Of a stretch of DNA of 52,512 nt, positions 1-8,730 are shown piece by piece (within the stretch, counting starts at the first letter, position 1; every line of letters begins with the position of its first letter). Source of the DNA: Mycolicibacterium sp. (lineage in GTDB: Bacteria > Actinomycetota > Actinomycetes > Mycobacteriales > Mycobacteriaceae); the NCBI RefSeq assembly GCF_016462545.1, contig NZ_JAEMTA010000032.1, positions 1 to 52,512 on the forward strand, given 5' to 3'. The notes below the pieces were generated by a model. It searched no databases, was not told the DNA's origin, and saw nothing but the letters and a program-made list of their open reading frames with translations. Made by a program: the position numbers and the translations under genes.

Positions 1-459
1 ACCGCGATCGTCCACCCCGGCCAAGCCCCACCAGAACAGCGCTACACACCCTCGACCAAGCTCGCCGACTTCGTCCGCGCCCGCGACATGACGTGTCGTT
101 TTCCGGGCTGCTGCGCGCCGGCCACCAAGTGCGACGTGGACCATACGATTCCGTGGCCGTACGGTCCGACCCAGGCCTCCAACCTCAAGGCACTATGCCG
201 AAAACATCACTTGCTCAAGACATTCTGGGGCGGCGAGAGCGGCTGGCGAGACCGACAGTTCCCCGAACTGTGCACACCCACCGCACCCACGGTGGTGACC
301 GGATCCGTGCCACCCGCACACAACCCGGGACTCAAGATGCCGCGACGCAAAACCACCCGCGCCCAAGACCGCGCCCACCGCATCGCCTACGAACGCGAAC
401 TCAACCGCGCCGACGCCGAAGCTGAAGCCGAATCGGTTACACCGCGCCCAGCGGCTTAG
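1..459 (+). CDS. DUF222/HNH endonuclease-domain protein (13E12 repeat family), 3' part only
   Basis: The frame is open from the first base of the window, so this is the last ~152 residues of a longer protein. The visible part carries the treble-clef HNH signature: Cys residues in CRFPGCCAP, then the DVDHTIPW block, an Asn in QASNLKALC, and the CRKHH block that completes the metal site. The tail is basic and low in complexity. This arrangement is typical of the C-terminal half of mycobacterial 13E12-repeat (DUF222 plus HNH) proteins, which are repetitive gene families and often SOS-linked; their biochemical role is unsettled. The TAG stop overlaps the stop of the convergent gene on the minus strand by two bases. 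No frameshift is visible. Confidence 0.85.
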   Translation, partial: TAIVHPGQAPPEQRYTPSTKLADFVRARDMTCRFPGCCAPATKCDVDHTIPWPYGPTQASNLKALCRKHHLLKTFWGGESGWRDRQFPELCTPTAPTVVTGSVPPAHNPGLKMPRRKTTRAQDRAHRIAYERELNRADAEAEAESVTPRPAA

Positions 460-1025
460 ACGTCCTTGACGGGTTCGATGCCGAGATCGGTATACGTGAC
501 GAGAGCGGCGAAGGGCACGCCGCGGCGGGCGAACCGTCCGGCGGCGACGTCGCCGCGGTCGACCATCGGAATGACACCGCTGACGACGGCACCTGCGGCC
601 ACTGCGCGGTCGAAGGCAATCTCGGTGGAGCCGCCGGTGCTGATGACGTCGTCGACCAGCAGGACGCGGGTGCCCTGCTCGAGCCGGGTGCCCTCGATCC
701 ACTGTTCGCGACCGCGCTGCTTCTGCTCCTTGCGGACCGAGAACCAGGCCTTGCCGGTGACCATCGCGATGCCGTGCGCCAGCGGGTCGGCGCCCATCGT
801 GAGTCCACCGACGGCATCGAATTCGATACCGGTCTGCGCGGCGAGATCGGCAACGGCACGGCTGACGATCGTGAGCCTCTCGCCGGTGTCGATGGCGTAC
901 TTGCCGTCGATGTAGTCGTGGCTCAGCTGACCACTGGCCAGCTTGAACGGCTCCTCGCGGCGCTCATAGCCACGGGTGCGGATCAGGTCGAAGGCGGCTT
1001 GCCAGGTCTCGGGACGGTCGGGCAC
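456..1025 (-). CDS. Orotate phosphoribosyltransferase-like protein (PyrE family)
   Basis: This 189-residue type I phosphoribosyltransferase has the PRPP-binding signature VLLVDDVISTGGS at about residues 121-133. The N-terminal KLASGQLSHDYIDGK block and the VGGLTMGADPLA block are those of OPRTases, which convert orotate and PRPP to OMP in pyrimidine synthesis. The mobile-loop segment reads VRKEQKQRGR: the basic residues expected near the active site are present, but the usual HG is replaced by RG. It starts with GTG, 19 nt after the HugZ-like gene on the same strand, so the two are probably co-transcribed. No pyrimidine genes flank it. A mycobacterial genome normally carries another pyrE beside clpB-region genes, so this may be a second, divergent copy; I therefore give no symbol. 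Confidence 0.8.
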   Translation of the reverse strand: MPDRPETWQAAFDLIRTRGYERREEPFKLASGQLSHDYIDGKYAIDTGERLTIVSRAVADLAAQTGIEFDAVGGLTMGADPLAHGIAMVTGKAWFSVRKEQKQRGREQWIEGTRLEQGTRVLLVDDVISTGGSTEIAFDRAVAAGAVVSGVIPMVDRGDVAAGRFARRGVPFAALVTYTDLGIEPVKDV

Positions 1026-1044
1026 GCTCCGATCGTAGGGCAGG

Positions 1045-1857
1045 TCAGACGGAGCGCGCCCGGTCGGTCAGTTCGACGGCGGCCGCACGCAATTCGTCGG
1101 CGGAGTCGAGGCGCTTCGCGTATCCGACGCGTGGATAGGCCACACCGCGTGCCGTGGTCACCTTCAGATCGAGCCCGTAGCGGTCGACGCCGGTGCAGAT
1201 GGCGGTCGTCGTGTCGGGATAGCCGCCGAGCGTCCTGGCCATCGCGGCCAATGCCTCCGCGTGGTCGGCATTGAGGTGCTCGATGGCGCCGCCGGCGATC
1301 GCCTGGACCGGATCTGGTTCGGCCGCCGCGTAATCCGCGCCGGTCGCCGAGTCCATGCGACCGTATCCACCGACCCAACGGACCCGGTCGACGCGCAGCA
1401 CCCAGAGGGTGAAGTCGCTGTAGTCGACGTAGTACTTCGCCGCAGGTACCGCATCCAGGTGCGCCTGCCGGGCGGCTGTCAGACGGTCGCCGGTGGGTCG
1501 CTCCGCAACCCCGGCCAACGTGATCCGGGAATTGGCGAGCGGATCGCTGTCGGTAGCGGCGGCGACGATCGCGATGCTGGCCCTCGGGTCGCCGGCGAGG
1601 TTGCGGCCATGCTCGGCGAGGTTGGACACACAGAGCACCGGTCCACCGTCGAGCAGGCCGTAGGTGACGAACGACGCCCACGGGTCGCCAGTGGTCGTCA
1701 GCGTCGCGAGGGTGCCGGTGTTGGTGGACGCCGCGATCGTGCGCGCCTCCTCGGCGGCCGACGGTCGGACGGCGTTCACGGGTGGAGTCAAGGGGGGCGG
1801 AATCGACGGGGCGTCACCAGGGTCGCCGTGGTCGCGTAACGAGTCACTGGAAGCCAC
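1045..1857 (-). CDS. HugZ-like PNPOx-fold protein with C-terminal DUF2470 domain
   Basis: The protein has 270 residues. About residues 35-165 form a split-barrel flavin/heme-binding domain of the pyridoxamine phosphate oxidase type, with a core strand TGTLATLTTTGDPWASFVTYG and the segment HGRNLAGDPRASIAI. About residues 175-260 are a DUF2470 helical domain (AIEHLNADHAEALAAM, with the conserved H-N-x-D-H). This two-domain layout is that of HugZ-type heme-utilisation proteins and several plant/bacterial relatives. The DUF2470 His residues support heme or flavin binding but do not prove heme oxygenase activity. It probably heads a two-gene unit with the downstream PyrE-like gene. The first ~30 residues are Pro/Ser rich, and a start at residue 1 is not certain. 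Confidence 0.8.
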   Translation of the reverse strand: MASSDSLRDHGDPGDAPSIPPPLTPPVNAVRPSAAEEARTIAASTNTGTLATLTTTGDPWASFVTYGLLDGGPVLCVSNLAEHGRNLAGDPRASIAIVAAATDSDPLANSRITLAGVAERPTGDRLTAARQAHLDAVPAAKYYVDYSDFTLWVLRVDRVRWVGGYGRMDSATGADYAAAEPDPVQAIAGGAIEHLNADHAEALAAMARTLGGYPDTTTAICTGVDRYGLDLKVTTARGVAYPRVGYAKRLDSADELRAAAVELTDRARSV

Positions 1858-2109
1858 TCCCGAACCTTACCGCCGCAACGGCCACGAATTGTCGAAGCCG
1901 CTGCACCGCGTGGCCAACGGCATGTGAGTGGTTGCCAAAAGCCCAATGGGACAGGGGATGTCGTCAGAGAATCAGCTGCACGATCCACCTCAGCAGTCTC
2001 GCCACGTTCACCCGCCGGTCGCGACGTCATCGGATACCGTCAGGCCAACGCCGGGCGCTACTCGCGATCAGCGGCTGCTCGATTGCTTCAGTGACCACTC
2101 ACCGCCGGC

Positions 2110-2116
2110 AAGGAGG
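2110..2116 (+). promoter_or_regulatory. Strong Shine-Dalgarno that fixes the start of the next gene
   Basis: AAGGAGG lies 9 nt before a GTG at 2126-2128. The same reading frame is open further upstream to 1928, but that stretch has no conserved character and no comparable ribosome binding site, so the GTG is the better start. Confidence 0.75.
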
Positions 2117-2125
2117 GCTTTCATC

Positions 2126-2626
2126 GTGGGTTCATCGGTTGTCGACCCCGGCGGAATCCAGTGGACCGTGAGACGACGTTGGTACCCGTGGCGCCGCGCG
2201 TTGTCGCTGCGCGACCTGTGGTCCTCCACGCCGGGTGGTAAGAAGCCGGACACCGATGACGAGACGCCGGCCGAGGACTCCTCACTTCCGAAGAACATCG
2301 TCCTCAAGGTGCTCTTCGTCGCCGCCGCCGCCGTCGTATGGGTCGGCTACGGCATCGGCAAGTTGCTCTTCTACGCCATCGTGGTCGTACTGTTCCTGGT
2401 CGGCTCCGTCATCGAATTGGCCCTGGCGCTCGTCGTCATGCCAATCACGTTGCTGCTGAGAGTGATTGGTCGAGGTCGGTGGCCCGTCGAGATCAGCCGT
2501 CAGGGCGAACACTTCGGCACGCGCCATGCCGACGACTTCGCGGGTGCGGGCGAACTGCGCGCCGCGATGATCGACGGGATCGGCAGAGGTGTGCTTCCCG
2601 TCGCCGACGAGGCCGCGGCCGGCTGA
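2126..2626 (+). CDS. Small integral membrane protein, function unknown
   Basis: Taken from GTG 2126, the protein has 166 residues. Residues ~1-50 are polar and include an acidic stretch (DTDDETPAEDSS). Residues ~55-115 contain two or three hydrophobic segments, from VLKVLFVAAAAVVWVGYGIG through LLFYAIVVVLFLVGSVIEL to ALALVVMPITLLL. A soluble C-terminal region follows, with the motif HFGTRHADDFAGAGELRAAMIDGIGRG. I do not recognise a named family. It lies 36 nt upstream of the maltokinase gene on the same strand and may share transcripts with it, but mak has its own -10-like TAGCTT at 2648-2653. Confidence 0.7.
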   Translation: MGSSVVDPGGIQWTVRRRWYPWRRALSLRDLWSSTPGGKKPDTDDETPAEDSSLPKNIVLKVLFVAAAAVVWVGYGIGKLLFYAIVVVLFLVGSVIELALALVVMPITLLLRVIGRGRWPVEISRQGEHFGTRHADDFAGAGELRAAMIDGIGRGVLPVADEAAAG

Positions 2627-2662
2627 TTCGAAGTCGCAGAGCGTGGGTAGCTTTGAAGACTG

Positions 2663-3952
2663 ATGACTGAGGCGATGAACCTTCCATTCGAACAGTGGCT
2701 GCCGACCCAACGGTGGTATGCCGGACGCGGCCGCGAACTCACCCGGGTGCGCACCGACGAGGTGGTCAGCCTGCGGGACGGCCTGGACCTGCTGCTGTTG
2801 GATGCCGACTATGCCGACGGCTCGTCCGCCCGGTATCAACTGCTCGTGCGCTGGGCCGAGGACGACGAGAGCGTCGCACGGATTGGCGGGTCGGGTACCC
2901 GCATCGCCCACGACGCGCTGTACGACGCCGAGGCCGCCCATTACCTGCTGTCGCTCGTCGACCAGTCGGCGGAGGTGGGGCCGCTGCGCTTCACCAAGGA
3001 ACCGGGAGCGCAGTTGCCCCTGCACGCCACCGGACGGGTGATCGGCGCCGAACAGAGCAATACCAGCGTGGTGTTCGGCAACGCCGCGATGTTCAAGGTG
3101 TTCCGCCGCGTCACCCCCGGCATCAATCCCGACATCGAGCTCAACCGCGAGTTGGCCCGCGCAGGCAACCCGCACGTGGCGCGACTGCTGGGCTCGTTCG
3201 AGACCACGCTCGATGGTGAGTCGTACTCGCTCGGCATGGTCACCGAGTTCGCGGCCGACTCGTCGGAGGGGTGGGACATGGCCACGGCCAGCACCCGCGA
3301 CCTGGCCACTGCACCGGGGGACGGCTTCGCGGCGGAGTCGCGCCGATTGGGCGCCGCCGTCGCGTCCGTGCACCGGACGCTGGCCACCGCGCTCGGCACG
3401 GCGAGCGAGCCCTTTCCCGTCGACACGCTGCTGCGTCGGCTTCGGGAGGTCGCCGCGATGGTGCCTGCCGTCGAGGAGTACCGCGAGCGGATCGAAGCGC
3501 GCTACCGCGCGCTGGGCGGGCAGTCCGTCGTCGTGCAGCGGATGCACGGCGACCTTCACCTCGGTCAGGTCCTGCGCACGCCGGACCGTTGGCTGGTGAT
3601 CGACTTCGAGGGCGAGCCGGGACAACCGCTCGACGAGCGGCGCAAGCCGGACTCACCGCTGCGGGACGTGGCAGGCGTCCTGCGGTCCTACGAGTACGCG
3701 GCCTACCAACGCCTCGTCGAGGGCAGCACCGATGATGGGCTGGCCGCTCGAGCCAGGGAGTGGGTGGACCGCAACTGCGCGGCGTTCTGCGACGGCTACG
3801 CGGAGGAAGCGGGCACCGACCCGCGCGCCTCGGCGGGGCCGCTCGCCGCGTACGAGCTGGACAAGGCGGTGTACGAGGCAGGCTACGAAGCCAGATACCG
3901 GCCGGACTGGCTGCCGATCCCGATGGCGTCGATCGCCAGGCTGGTCGGCTGA
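2663..3952 (+). CDS. mak: Maltokinase (Mak/Pep2), GlgE-pathway enzyme
   Basis: Mak phosphorylates maltose to maltose-1-phosphate with ATP, feeding the GlgE route to alpha-glucan. The 429-residue protein has the mycobacterial N-terminal cap (QWLPTQRWYAGR), the block EQSNTSVVF followed by KVFRRV, NPDIELNREL, the catalytic QRMHGDLHLGQVL (H295, D297) and the metal-binding DFEGEP (D314, E316). It closely matches what I remember of Rv0127. In M. tuberculosis mak lies directly downstream of treS; here no trehalose synthase is nearby and the upstream neighbour is an unrelated membrane protein. GlgX, another glycogen enzyme, lies about 7 kb away. The ATG at 2663 was chosen; an in-frame ATG at 2675 is possible. 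Confidence 0.93.
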   Translation: MTEAMNLPFEQWLPTQRWYAGRGRELTRVRTDEVVSLRDGLDLLLLDADYADGSSARYQLLVRWAEDDESVARIGGSGTRIAHDALYDAEAAHYLLSLVDQSAEVGPLRFTKEPGAQLPLHATGRVIGAEQSNTSVVFGNAAMFKVFRRVTPGINPDIELNRELARAGNPHVARLLGSFETTLDGESYSLGMVTEFAADSSEGWDMATASTRDLATAPGDGFAAESRRLGAAVASVHRTLATALGTASEPFPVDTLLRRLREVAAMVPAVEEYRERIEARYRALGGQSVVVQRMHGDLHLGQVLRTPDRWLVIDFEGEPGQPLDERRKPDSPLRDVAGVLRSYEYAAYQRLVEGSTDDGLAARAREWVDRNCAAFCDGYAEEAGTDPRASAGPLAAYELDKAVYEAGYEARYRPDWLPIPMASIARLVG

Positions 3953-3956
3953 GCCG

Positions 3957-5051
3957 CTACGCCAGGGCCGCCACGGCCGCCTGTGCGGGCTTGGGCGTCC
4001 AGTCCGTCCGGTAGATCCCGAAGGTGTCCTCGGTACCGCCTCCGGTCGCACGATCCCTGGTGGTGTAGATGTACGCAGGTCCGGCATAGGACAGCGTGCG
4101 CCACGTGCTGAGGAAGTCCGTCAGGTAGGCGGCCTGGGTGGCTTCGTCGACGGCCGAGGTCGGCTCGCCGTACTCCGTCGCCCAGATCTTCTTGCCGCCG
4201 TCACCGTTGGCGGACATCGTCTGACGCATGGCACCGAGCTGGTTGATCGGCGAGTTCCCCAGCCCGCCGCCCTGCGAGAACATCGTCGTGTACTGGTACG
4301 GGTGGAACGACAGCGCGTCGAACGATCCCTTGGCGCCTGCGGCATACATCTGATTCAGGAACAACACCGGGTCCACCGAGATCGCACCGAAGGAGATCAC
4401 GGCCCCCAACGCGCCGCCGACCACGATGGCGGAGCCGTCGGCGGCCTTGATCTTCGGATAGGACGCCTTCAGCAACTCGACGTATCTCGCGGGCTCCGGT
4501 CCCTGCGGACCCGACGTCCACGACAGCACGCCGTTGGGTTCGTTCCAGATCTCGTAGGCGGCAACCCGGCCGCGGTAACGAGCGGCGACGGCGCCGGCGA
4601 AGTCGGCGTAGGCCGCCGCCGAAGCGGGGGGACTGGAGATGGGAATGAGGCCGGGATCGGTGGCCCAACTGGGTGAGGACACCAGCGTGCCCAGCACCGA
4701 CATGCCGCGGGCGTTGGCGGCGTCGACCATCACATCGACCTGACCCCAGTCGAACTGGCCGGGTTGGGGTTCCATGCCCGCCCACGGCATCATCAGTCGA
4801 ACGGAGTTGACGCCGGTCGCCTTCACTGCGTCGAGGGTTCGGTTCACGTCATCCGGAGCCATCTTGTAGAGATCCGAATCGGCGATCCCGACGGAGCTGC
4901 CCGACGTGTTGATCGAGGCGGTCTCGGTGAACGGAAGGGTCCGCGACTCCGGTTGCAGCACCGCGGTCGCGGTCGCTGACACGGCGGCGACGGTCGCCAC
5001 GGCAGCGACGAGTTTGAAGACGTTACGCACACTTTCCCCAATCTTGGGCAC
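3957..5051 (-). CDS. Exported clan-A glycoside hydrolase (cellulase/xylosidase-like)
   Basis: The protein has 364 residues with an N-terminal signal-like segment (residues ~8-32, basic start then VFKLVAAVATVAAV), so it is probably secreted or membrane-tethered. The rest is a TIM barrel of the GH-A clan. AYEIWNEPNG carries the acid/base Glu (E171), IWATEYGEP carries the likely nucleophile Glu (E293), and a ...SFHPYQY strand lies between them. The pattern fits GH5/GH39-type cellulases or xylosidases; I cannot assign the substrate. It converges on mak with a 4-nt gap and diverges from the GT39 gene across 152 bp. Confidence 0.8.
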   Translation of the reverse strand: MPKIGESVRNVFKLVAAVATVAAVSATATAVLQPESRTLPFTETASINTSGSSVGIADSDLYKMAPDDVNRTLDAVKATGVNSVRLMMPWAGMEPQPGQFDWGQVDVMVDAANARGMSVLGTLVSSPSWATDPGLIPISSPPASAAAYADFAGAVAARYRGRVAAYEIWNEPNGVLSWTSGPQGPEPARYVELLKASYPKIKAADGSAIVVGGALGAVISFGAISVDPVLFLNQMYAAGAKGSFDALSFHPYQYTTMFSQGGGLGNSPINQLGAMRQTMSANGDGGKKIWATEYGEPTSAVDEATQAAYLTDFLSTWRTLSYAGPAYIYTTRDRATGGGTEDTFGIYRTDWTPKPAQAAVAALA

Positions 5052-5203
5052 AGCATCGAAGGCTTGAACCTAACAAAGTCCTGTCCGAGACACTTCGCAC
5101 GAGCCGTGGCCAGGCGTTACCGTGTCGGCGACCCGCAGCAGTCTCACTGCCCGTTCACAGGTTGCCCGAATGTGCCAGTGCCTCACTGGGCAATGTGACG
5201 CGC

Positions 5204-7123
5204 ATGCTGGAAACGTCGGCCCCGACCGCCGACGTAGCCCTTCGGGAACCCGAACCGCAGCGGACCGCGATCGTCGCCGGCGACCGCTTGCGCCTGGGGA
5301 TTCTCCTCGCCGCGACCGCGGTCCTCTACCTGTGGAACGTGACGATCAACGGCATGGGCAATCAGTACTACGCAGCTGCCGTGCAGGCCGGCTCCCGCGA
5401 CTGGGAGGCGTTGCTGTTCGGTTCGCTGGACGCCAACAACTTCATCACCGTGGACAAGCCGCCGCTATCGCAGTGGGTGATGGGTCTCTCAGGGCAACTC
5501 TTCGGTTTCAGCAGCGCCAGCATGCTCATCCCGCAGGCGCTGATGGCCGTCGCCGCCGTCGGGTTGCTGTACGGCGCGGTGCGGCGGATCAGCGGGCCCG
5601 GTGCGGGACTGCTCGCCGGGGCGGCGTTGGCACTGACCCCGGTCGCGGTGCTCATGTTCCGGTTCAACGACCCCGACGCGGCAATGGTCCTGCTGATGAC
5701 CGCGGCGGCCTATTGCACCGTGCGGGCGCTGGAGCGGGGTTCGGCGCGGTGGCTGGCAGGGGCCGGGGCAGCGCTCGGGTTCGCATTTCTGGCCAAGATG
5801 CTCGAGGGCGCGATGGTCATGCCTGCCCTCGTGGCGGCGTATCTCGTCGCGGCACCCGTTCGATTCCGGGTCCGCGTCCTGCACCTGGTGGGCGCCGCTG
5901 CGGCGTTCGCGCTGTCGGCCGGGTGGTTCGTGGTGCTCACCCTGGTGTGGCCAGCGTCGGCGCGGCCGTACCTGGCCGGGTCGACGGACAACACCTTCAT
6001 GAACCTGGTGCTCGGTTACAACGGTCTCGCCCGGGTGTTGGGCCGCAACCACTCGACCATCGGACTGCCTCCGGGGATGGCCAATCTCGGCGGCGTCGGC
6101 AGTCGATCGCAAGGCTGGAACCGCCTGCTGTCGGGAGAGTTCGGCTTCGAGATCGGCTGGCTGGTGCCCGCGGCGCTGCTGGCGACGGTGGTGACCGTCG
6201 CGGCCCGCGGCAGGACCCCGCGCACCGACCTCGGGCGTGCGGGCGCCGTGCTGTTCGGTGGCTGGTTCCTGGTCGACGGACTGGTCCTGAGCTACATGCA
6301 CGGCACGATTCACCCGTACTACACCTTGTCCATCGCACCACCCGTCGCGGCGATCTTCGCGATCGGTGTGCACCAGGCGTGGGCCCGCCGCAGCAGTCTC
6401 CGGTGGCGCATCGCCCTGGTGTGCACCTTGACCGCGGCCGGGGGATGGGCCTGGTGGCTGCTCCGTGGCAGTGCGCTGTCGGCGCCCGCGCTGAGATGGC
6501 CGATCCTGCTCGTGACCGCCCTGGCGTCGGTAGCTCTGCTCTGGTCGTGGGGAGCGCATGGCCGTCGCGTGGCTCCGGTGCTGCTGGCCGCGGCGTTGGT
6601 GGGAGCGTTGGGCGGGCCTGCGGCCTACGCCGTGGCTACCGTGAGCTCCCCGCATCAGGGCATCGGTCCGTCGGTCGGCCCACCCGGAACGGGATACGCG
6701 GGCGGAAAGACCGTGGGCGATCCGAAACTCGATGCGCTGCTCGAGGCGACGGACACGCCGTGGTCTGCCGCCATCGATCGGTCGACCTCGGCTGCCGGGC
6801 TCGAATTGGCAACGGGGACGGCGGTAATGGCGATCGGTGGCTTCTCCGGCACCGATCCGACACCGACGCTTCAGCAGTTCCAAGACGACGTCGCCCGGCA
6901 TCGGATCGCGTACTACCTCGCGCCCCGCGGGTCGTCGCACGGCGCCGTCGCAGAGGACGTGAAGGGGGAGGACGTCAGCCCTCGCGCACACTCCGACATC
7001 CTGCGATGGGTCCGCGGCCACTTCCACTCGACGACCGTCGGAGGCATCACGGCCTACGAGCTGTTTGCGCCGAAGGCCGTGGGCGCTACCGGACCAGGCG
7101 GCGCAGCAGCGTCGAGGCGGTGA
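5204..7123 (+). CDS. GT39/ArnT-like polytopic glycosyltransferase
   Basis: From ATG 5204 the protein has 639 residues; in-frame TTG 5162 and GTG 5195 are alternative starts. A long N-terminal half with about ten membrane helices carries the hallmark TVDKPPLSQWVMGL of the PMT/ArnT family and the FNDPDAAMVLLM block. A soluble C-terminal domain (residues ~480-639) with GFSGTDPTPTLQQFQDDV faces outside. Such enzymes move a sugar or lipid-linked sugar from a polyprenyl phosphate to an extracytoplasmic acceptor; the donor and acceptor here are unknown. Its 3' end overlaps the convergent ABC permease gene by 38 bp (7086-7123), so antisense interference is possible. Confidence 0.85.
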   Translation: MLETSAPTADVALREPEPQRTAIVAGDRLRLGILLAATAVLYLWNVTINGMGNQYYAAAVQAGSRDWEALLFGSLDANNFITVDKPPLSQWVMGLSGQLFGFSSASMLIPQALMAVAAVGLLYGAVRRISGPGAGLLAGAALALTPVAVLMFRFNDPDAAMVLLMTAAAYCTVRALERGSARWLAGAGAALGFAFLAKMLEGAMVMPALVAAYLVAAPVRFRVRVLHLVGAAAAFALSAGWFVVLTLVWPASARPYLAGSTDNTFMNLVLGYNGLARVLGRNHSTIGLPPGMANLGGVGSRSQGWNRLLSGEFGFEIGWLVPAALLATVVTVAARGRTPRTDLGRAGAVLFGGWFLVDGLVLSYMHGTIHPYYTLSIAPPVAAIFAIGVHQAWARRSSLRWRIALVCTLTAAGGWAWWLLRGSALSAPALRWPILLVTALASVALLWSWGAHGRRVAPVLLAAALVGALGGPAAYAVATVSSPHQGIGPSVGPPGTGYAGGKTVGDPKLDALLEATDTPWSAAIDRSTSAAGLELATGTAVMAIGGFSGTDPTPTLQQFQDDVARHRIAYYLAPRGSSHGAVAEDVKGEDVSPRAHSDILRWVRGHFHSTTVGGITAYELFAPKAVGATGPGGAAASRR

Positions 7124-7904
7124 CGACACCCAGCGCCGCGGCGGCCACGAGGACGGCGACGTCGAGCCAGGTGTTCCCCGGTATGCCCAGCAGCAGCGCC
7201 CGCAGTGCGTTGACCTCGTAGCTGAGCGGGTTCACCGCCGAGAGCCAACGCAGCCACGGCGGCATGACGTCGACCGGATACAGGGCGTTGGAGGCGAAGA
7301 ACAGCGGCATGGTGATGGCCTGCCCGATGCCCATCAGCCGATCGCGGTTGCGCACCAGACCGGCCAGCGTCATGGACAGGCAGGCGAAGAATGCGGAGCC
7401 CAGCACGACGACGGCCATCGCCGCCAGGATCCGAAGCGGGTTGGCCGTGAGGTGGATGCCCATCAGGTAGGCGATCACCATGACGCCGACCACCTGGGCG
7501 ACCGACCGTACGCCCGCCGCGAAGGCCTTCCCGGTGATCAGGGCCGACGCGGGAGCCGGGGTGACCATCAGCTTGGCGAGGATGCCGGCATCGCGATCCC
7601 ACACGATCTGGATGCCGTAGAAGATCGAGATGAACAGCGCGGACTGGGCGATGATTCCGGGCGCCAGGAACGCGAGGTAGGGCACGTCGCCGGTATCGAT
7701 GACGTGCAACCGCGAGAACGTCTGACCGAAGATCAGCAGCCACAGGGCGGGCTGCACCATGCGCGTCACCAGTTCGCTGCGGTCGTGGGAGAGCTTCTGC
7801 AGCTCGACGAGCGCAAAGGCGCCCATTCGGCGCAGGAGTCCGCCCACGCGCCGGATACCGCGCGGCGCCCGGATCAGCTCGACGGTGACTGCATCAACTG
7901 ACAC
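7086..7904 (-). CDS. ABC-2 type exporter permease (DrrB-like)
   Basis: Taken from GTG 7904, the protein has 272 residues with six predicted membrane spans and the ABC-2 family segment MVQPALWLLIFGQTFSR before span 1. The block PLSYEVNALRALLLG near the C terminus is typical of daunorubicin/multidrug DrrB-like permeases. The start overlaps the end of the upstream ATPase gene by 11 nt. The frame is open to 7982, but the extra N-terminal residues lie inside the ATPase gene and look non-native. With the ATPase it should form an efflux pump; the substrate is unknown. Confidence 0.88.
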   Translation of the reverse strand: MSVDAVTVELIRAPRGIRRVGGLLRRMGAFALVELQKLSHDRSELVTRMVQPALWLLIFGQTFSRLHVIDTGDVPYLAFLAPGIIAQSALFISIFYGIQIVWDRDAGILAKLMVTPAPASALITGKAFAAGVRSVAQVVGVMVIAYLMGIHLTANPLRILAAMAVVVLGSAFFACLSMTLAGLVRNRDRLMGIGQAITMPLFFASNALYPVDVMPPWLRWLSAVNPLSYEVNALRALLLGIPGNTWLDVAVLVAAAALGVVTASTLLRRLVR

Positions 7905-8730
7905 GGCGGGCCGCCCTTCTGCTGGAACGGATTTCGTTGAGACCGCGCTTGGCCGCATCCTCGGACAGATCGGACCCGGCATAGTGGCGGAACACGTCCT
8001 CCAAGGTCACCGCGGGGGAGTCCTCCGAGCTGAGCCCCGCCTTGAGGTCGCCCGGTGAGCCGACGGCCTGCAGCACGCCGTGGTGCATGAGGGCGACACG
8101 ATCACACAGCGCGTCGGCCTCCTCCATGTAGTGCGTGGTCAGCAGGACCGTCATGCCGTACTCCTCCTGCATGTCGGCCACCTGCGACCACACCCCGTCG
8201 CGCGCAATGGGATCCAGCCCGACGGTCGGTTCGTCGAGGATCAGCAGCGACGGGCGGTTCACCAGGGCCTGCGCGAGTTCGAGTCGGCGCACCATGCCAC
8301 CGGAGTACGTGCCCGCGACGTTCTCGGCGACGTCGAGCAGTTGCATCGACGCCAACGCCTCGTCGACCCGGCCCCGACGTTCCTTGCGCGGGACGTCGTA
8401 GAGCCGCGCGAACAGGTCGACGTTCTGCCTGCCGGTCAGGGCGGATTCGATTGAAAGTTGTTGGGGCACATAGCCGAGGTTGTGGCGAATGTCCATGGTG
8501 TCGCGTCTGGCGTCGAGCCCGAAGACCGACACGTCGCCCTGCTGCACGGGGGTGAGCGTGGTGAGCACGCGGACCACGGTGGTCTTGCCCGCACCGTTGG
8601 GGCCGAGCAGGCCCATGGTCTCGCCGGCGCGGACCTCGAGGTTCAGGTCGTCGACGGCGGTGAAGTCGCCGTAGCGATGGGTCAGGTGCCGGCATTCGAT
8701 GGCCGGGGCGTTCGTGGGTGTCGGCGTCAC
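7894..8730 (-). CDS. ABC exporter ATP-binding protein (DrrA-like)
   Basis: The protein has 278 residues from GTG 8730. It shows Walker A GPNGAGKTT (residues 43-51), the Q-loop VPQQ, the signature TYSGGMVRRLELA, Walker B LLILDEPT with the D-loop GLDP, and a switch His in LLTTHYMEEAD. A short C-terminal tail (TLEDVFRHYAG) is the DrrA-type regulatory segment. The reading frame stays open upstream to 9570, but that part is antisense to other genes. The start codon overlaps the MarR stop as GTGA (8727-8730), showing translational coupling within a marR-ATPase-permease operon. Confidence 0.92.
   Translation of the reverse strand: MTPTPTNAPAIECRHLTHRYGDFTAVDDLNLEVRAGETMGLLGPNGAGKTTVVRVLTTLTPVQQGDVSVFGLDARRDTMDIRHNLGYVPQQLSIESALTGRQNVDLFARLYDVPRKERRGRVDEALASMQLLDVAENVAGTYSGGMVRRLELAQALVNRPSLLILDEPTVGLDPIARDGVWSQVADMQEEYGMTVLLTTHYMEEADALCDRVALMHHGVLQAVGSPGDLKAGLSSEDSPAVTLEDVFRHYAGSDLSEDAAKRGLNEIRSSRRAARRVS

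Noticed and set aside
5489..7129. Very long open frame antisense to the GT39 gene
   Set aside because: The translation is Arg/His/Gln-rich low-complexity sequence, a common shadow of high-GC coding DNA; the plus-strand gene has clear family motifs.
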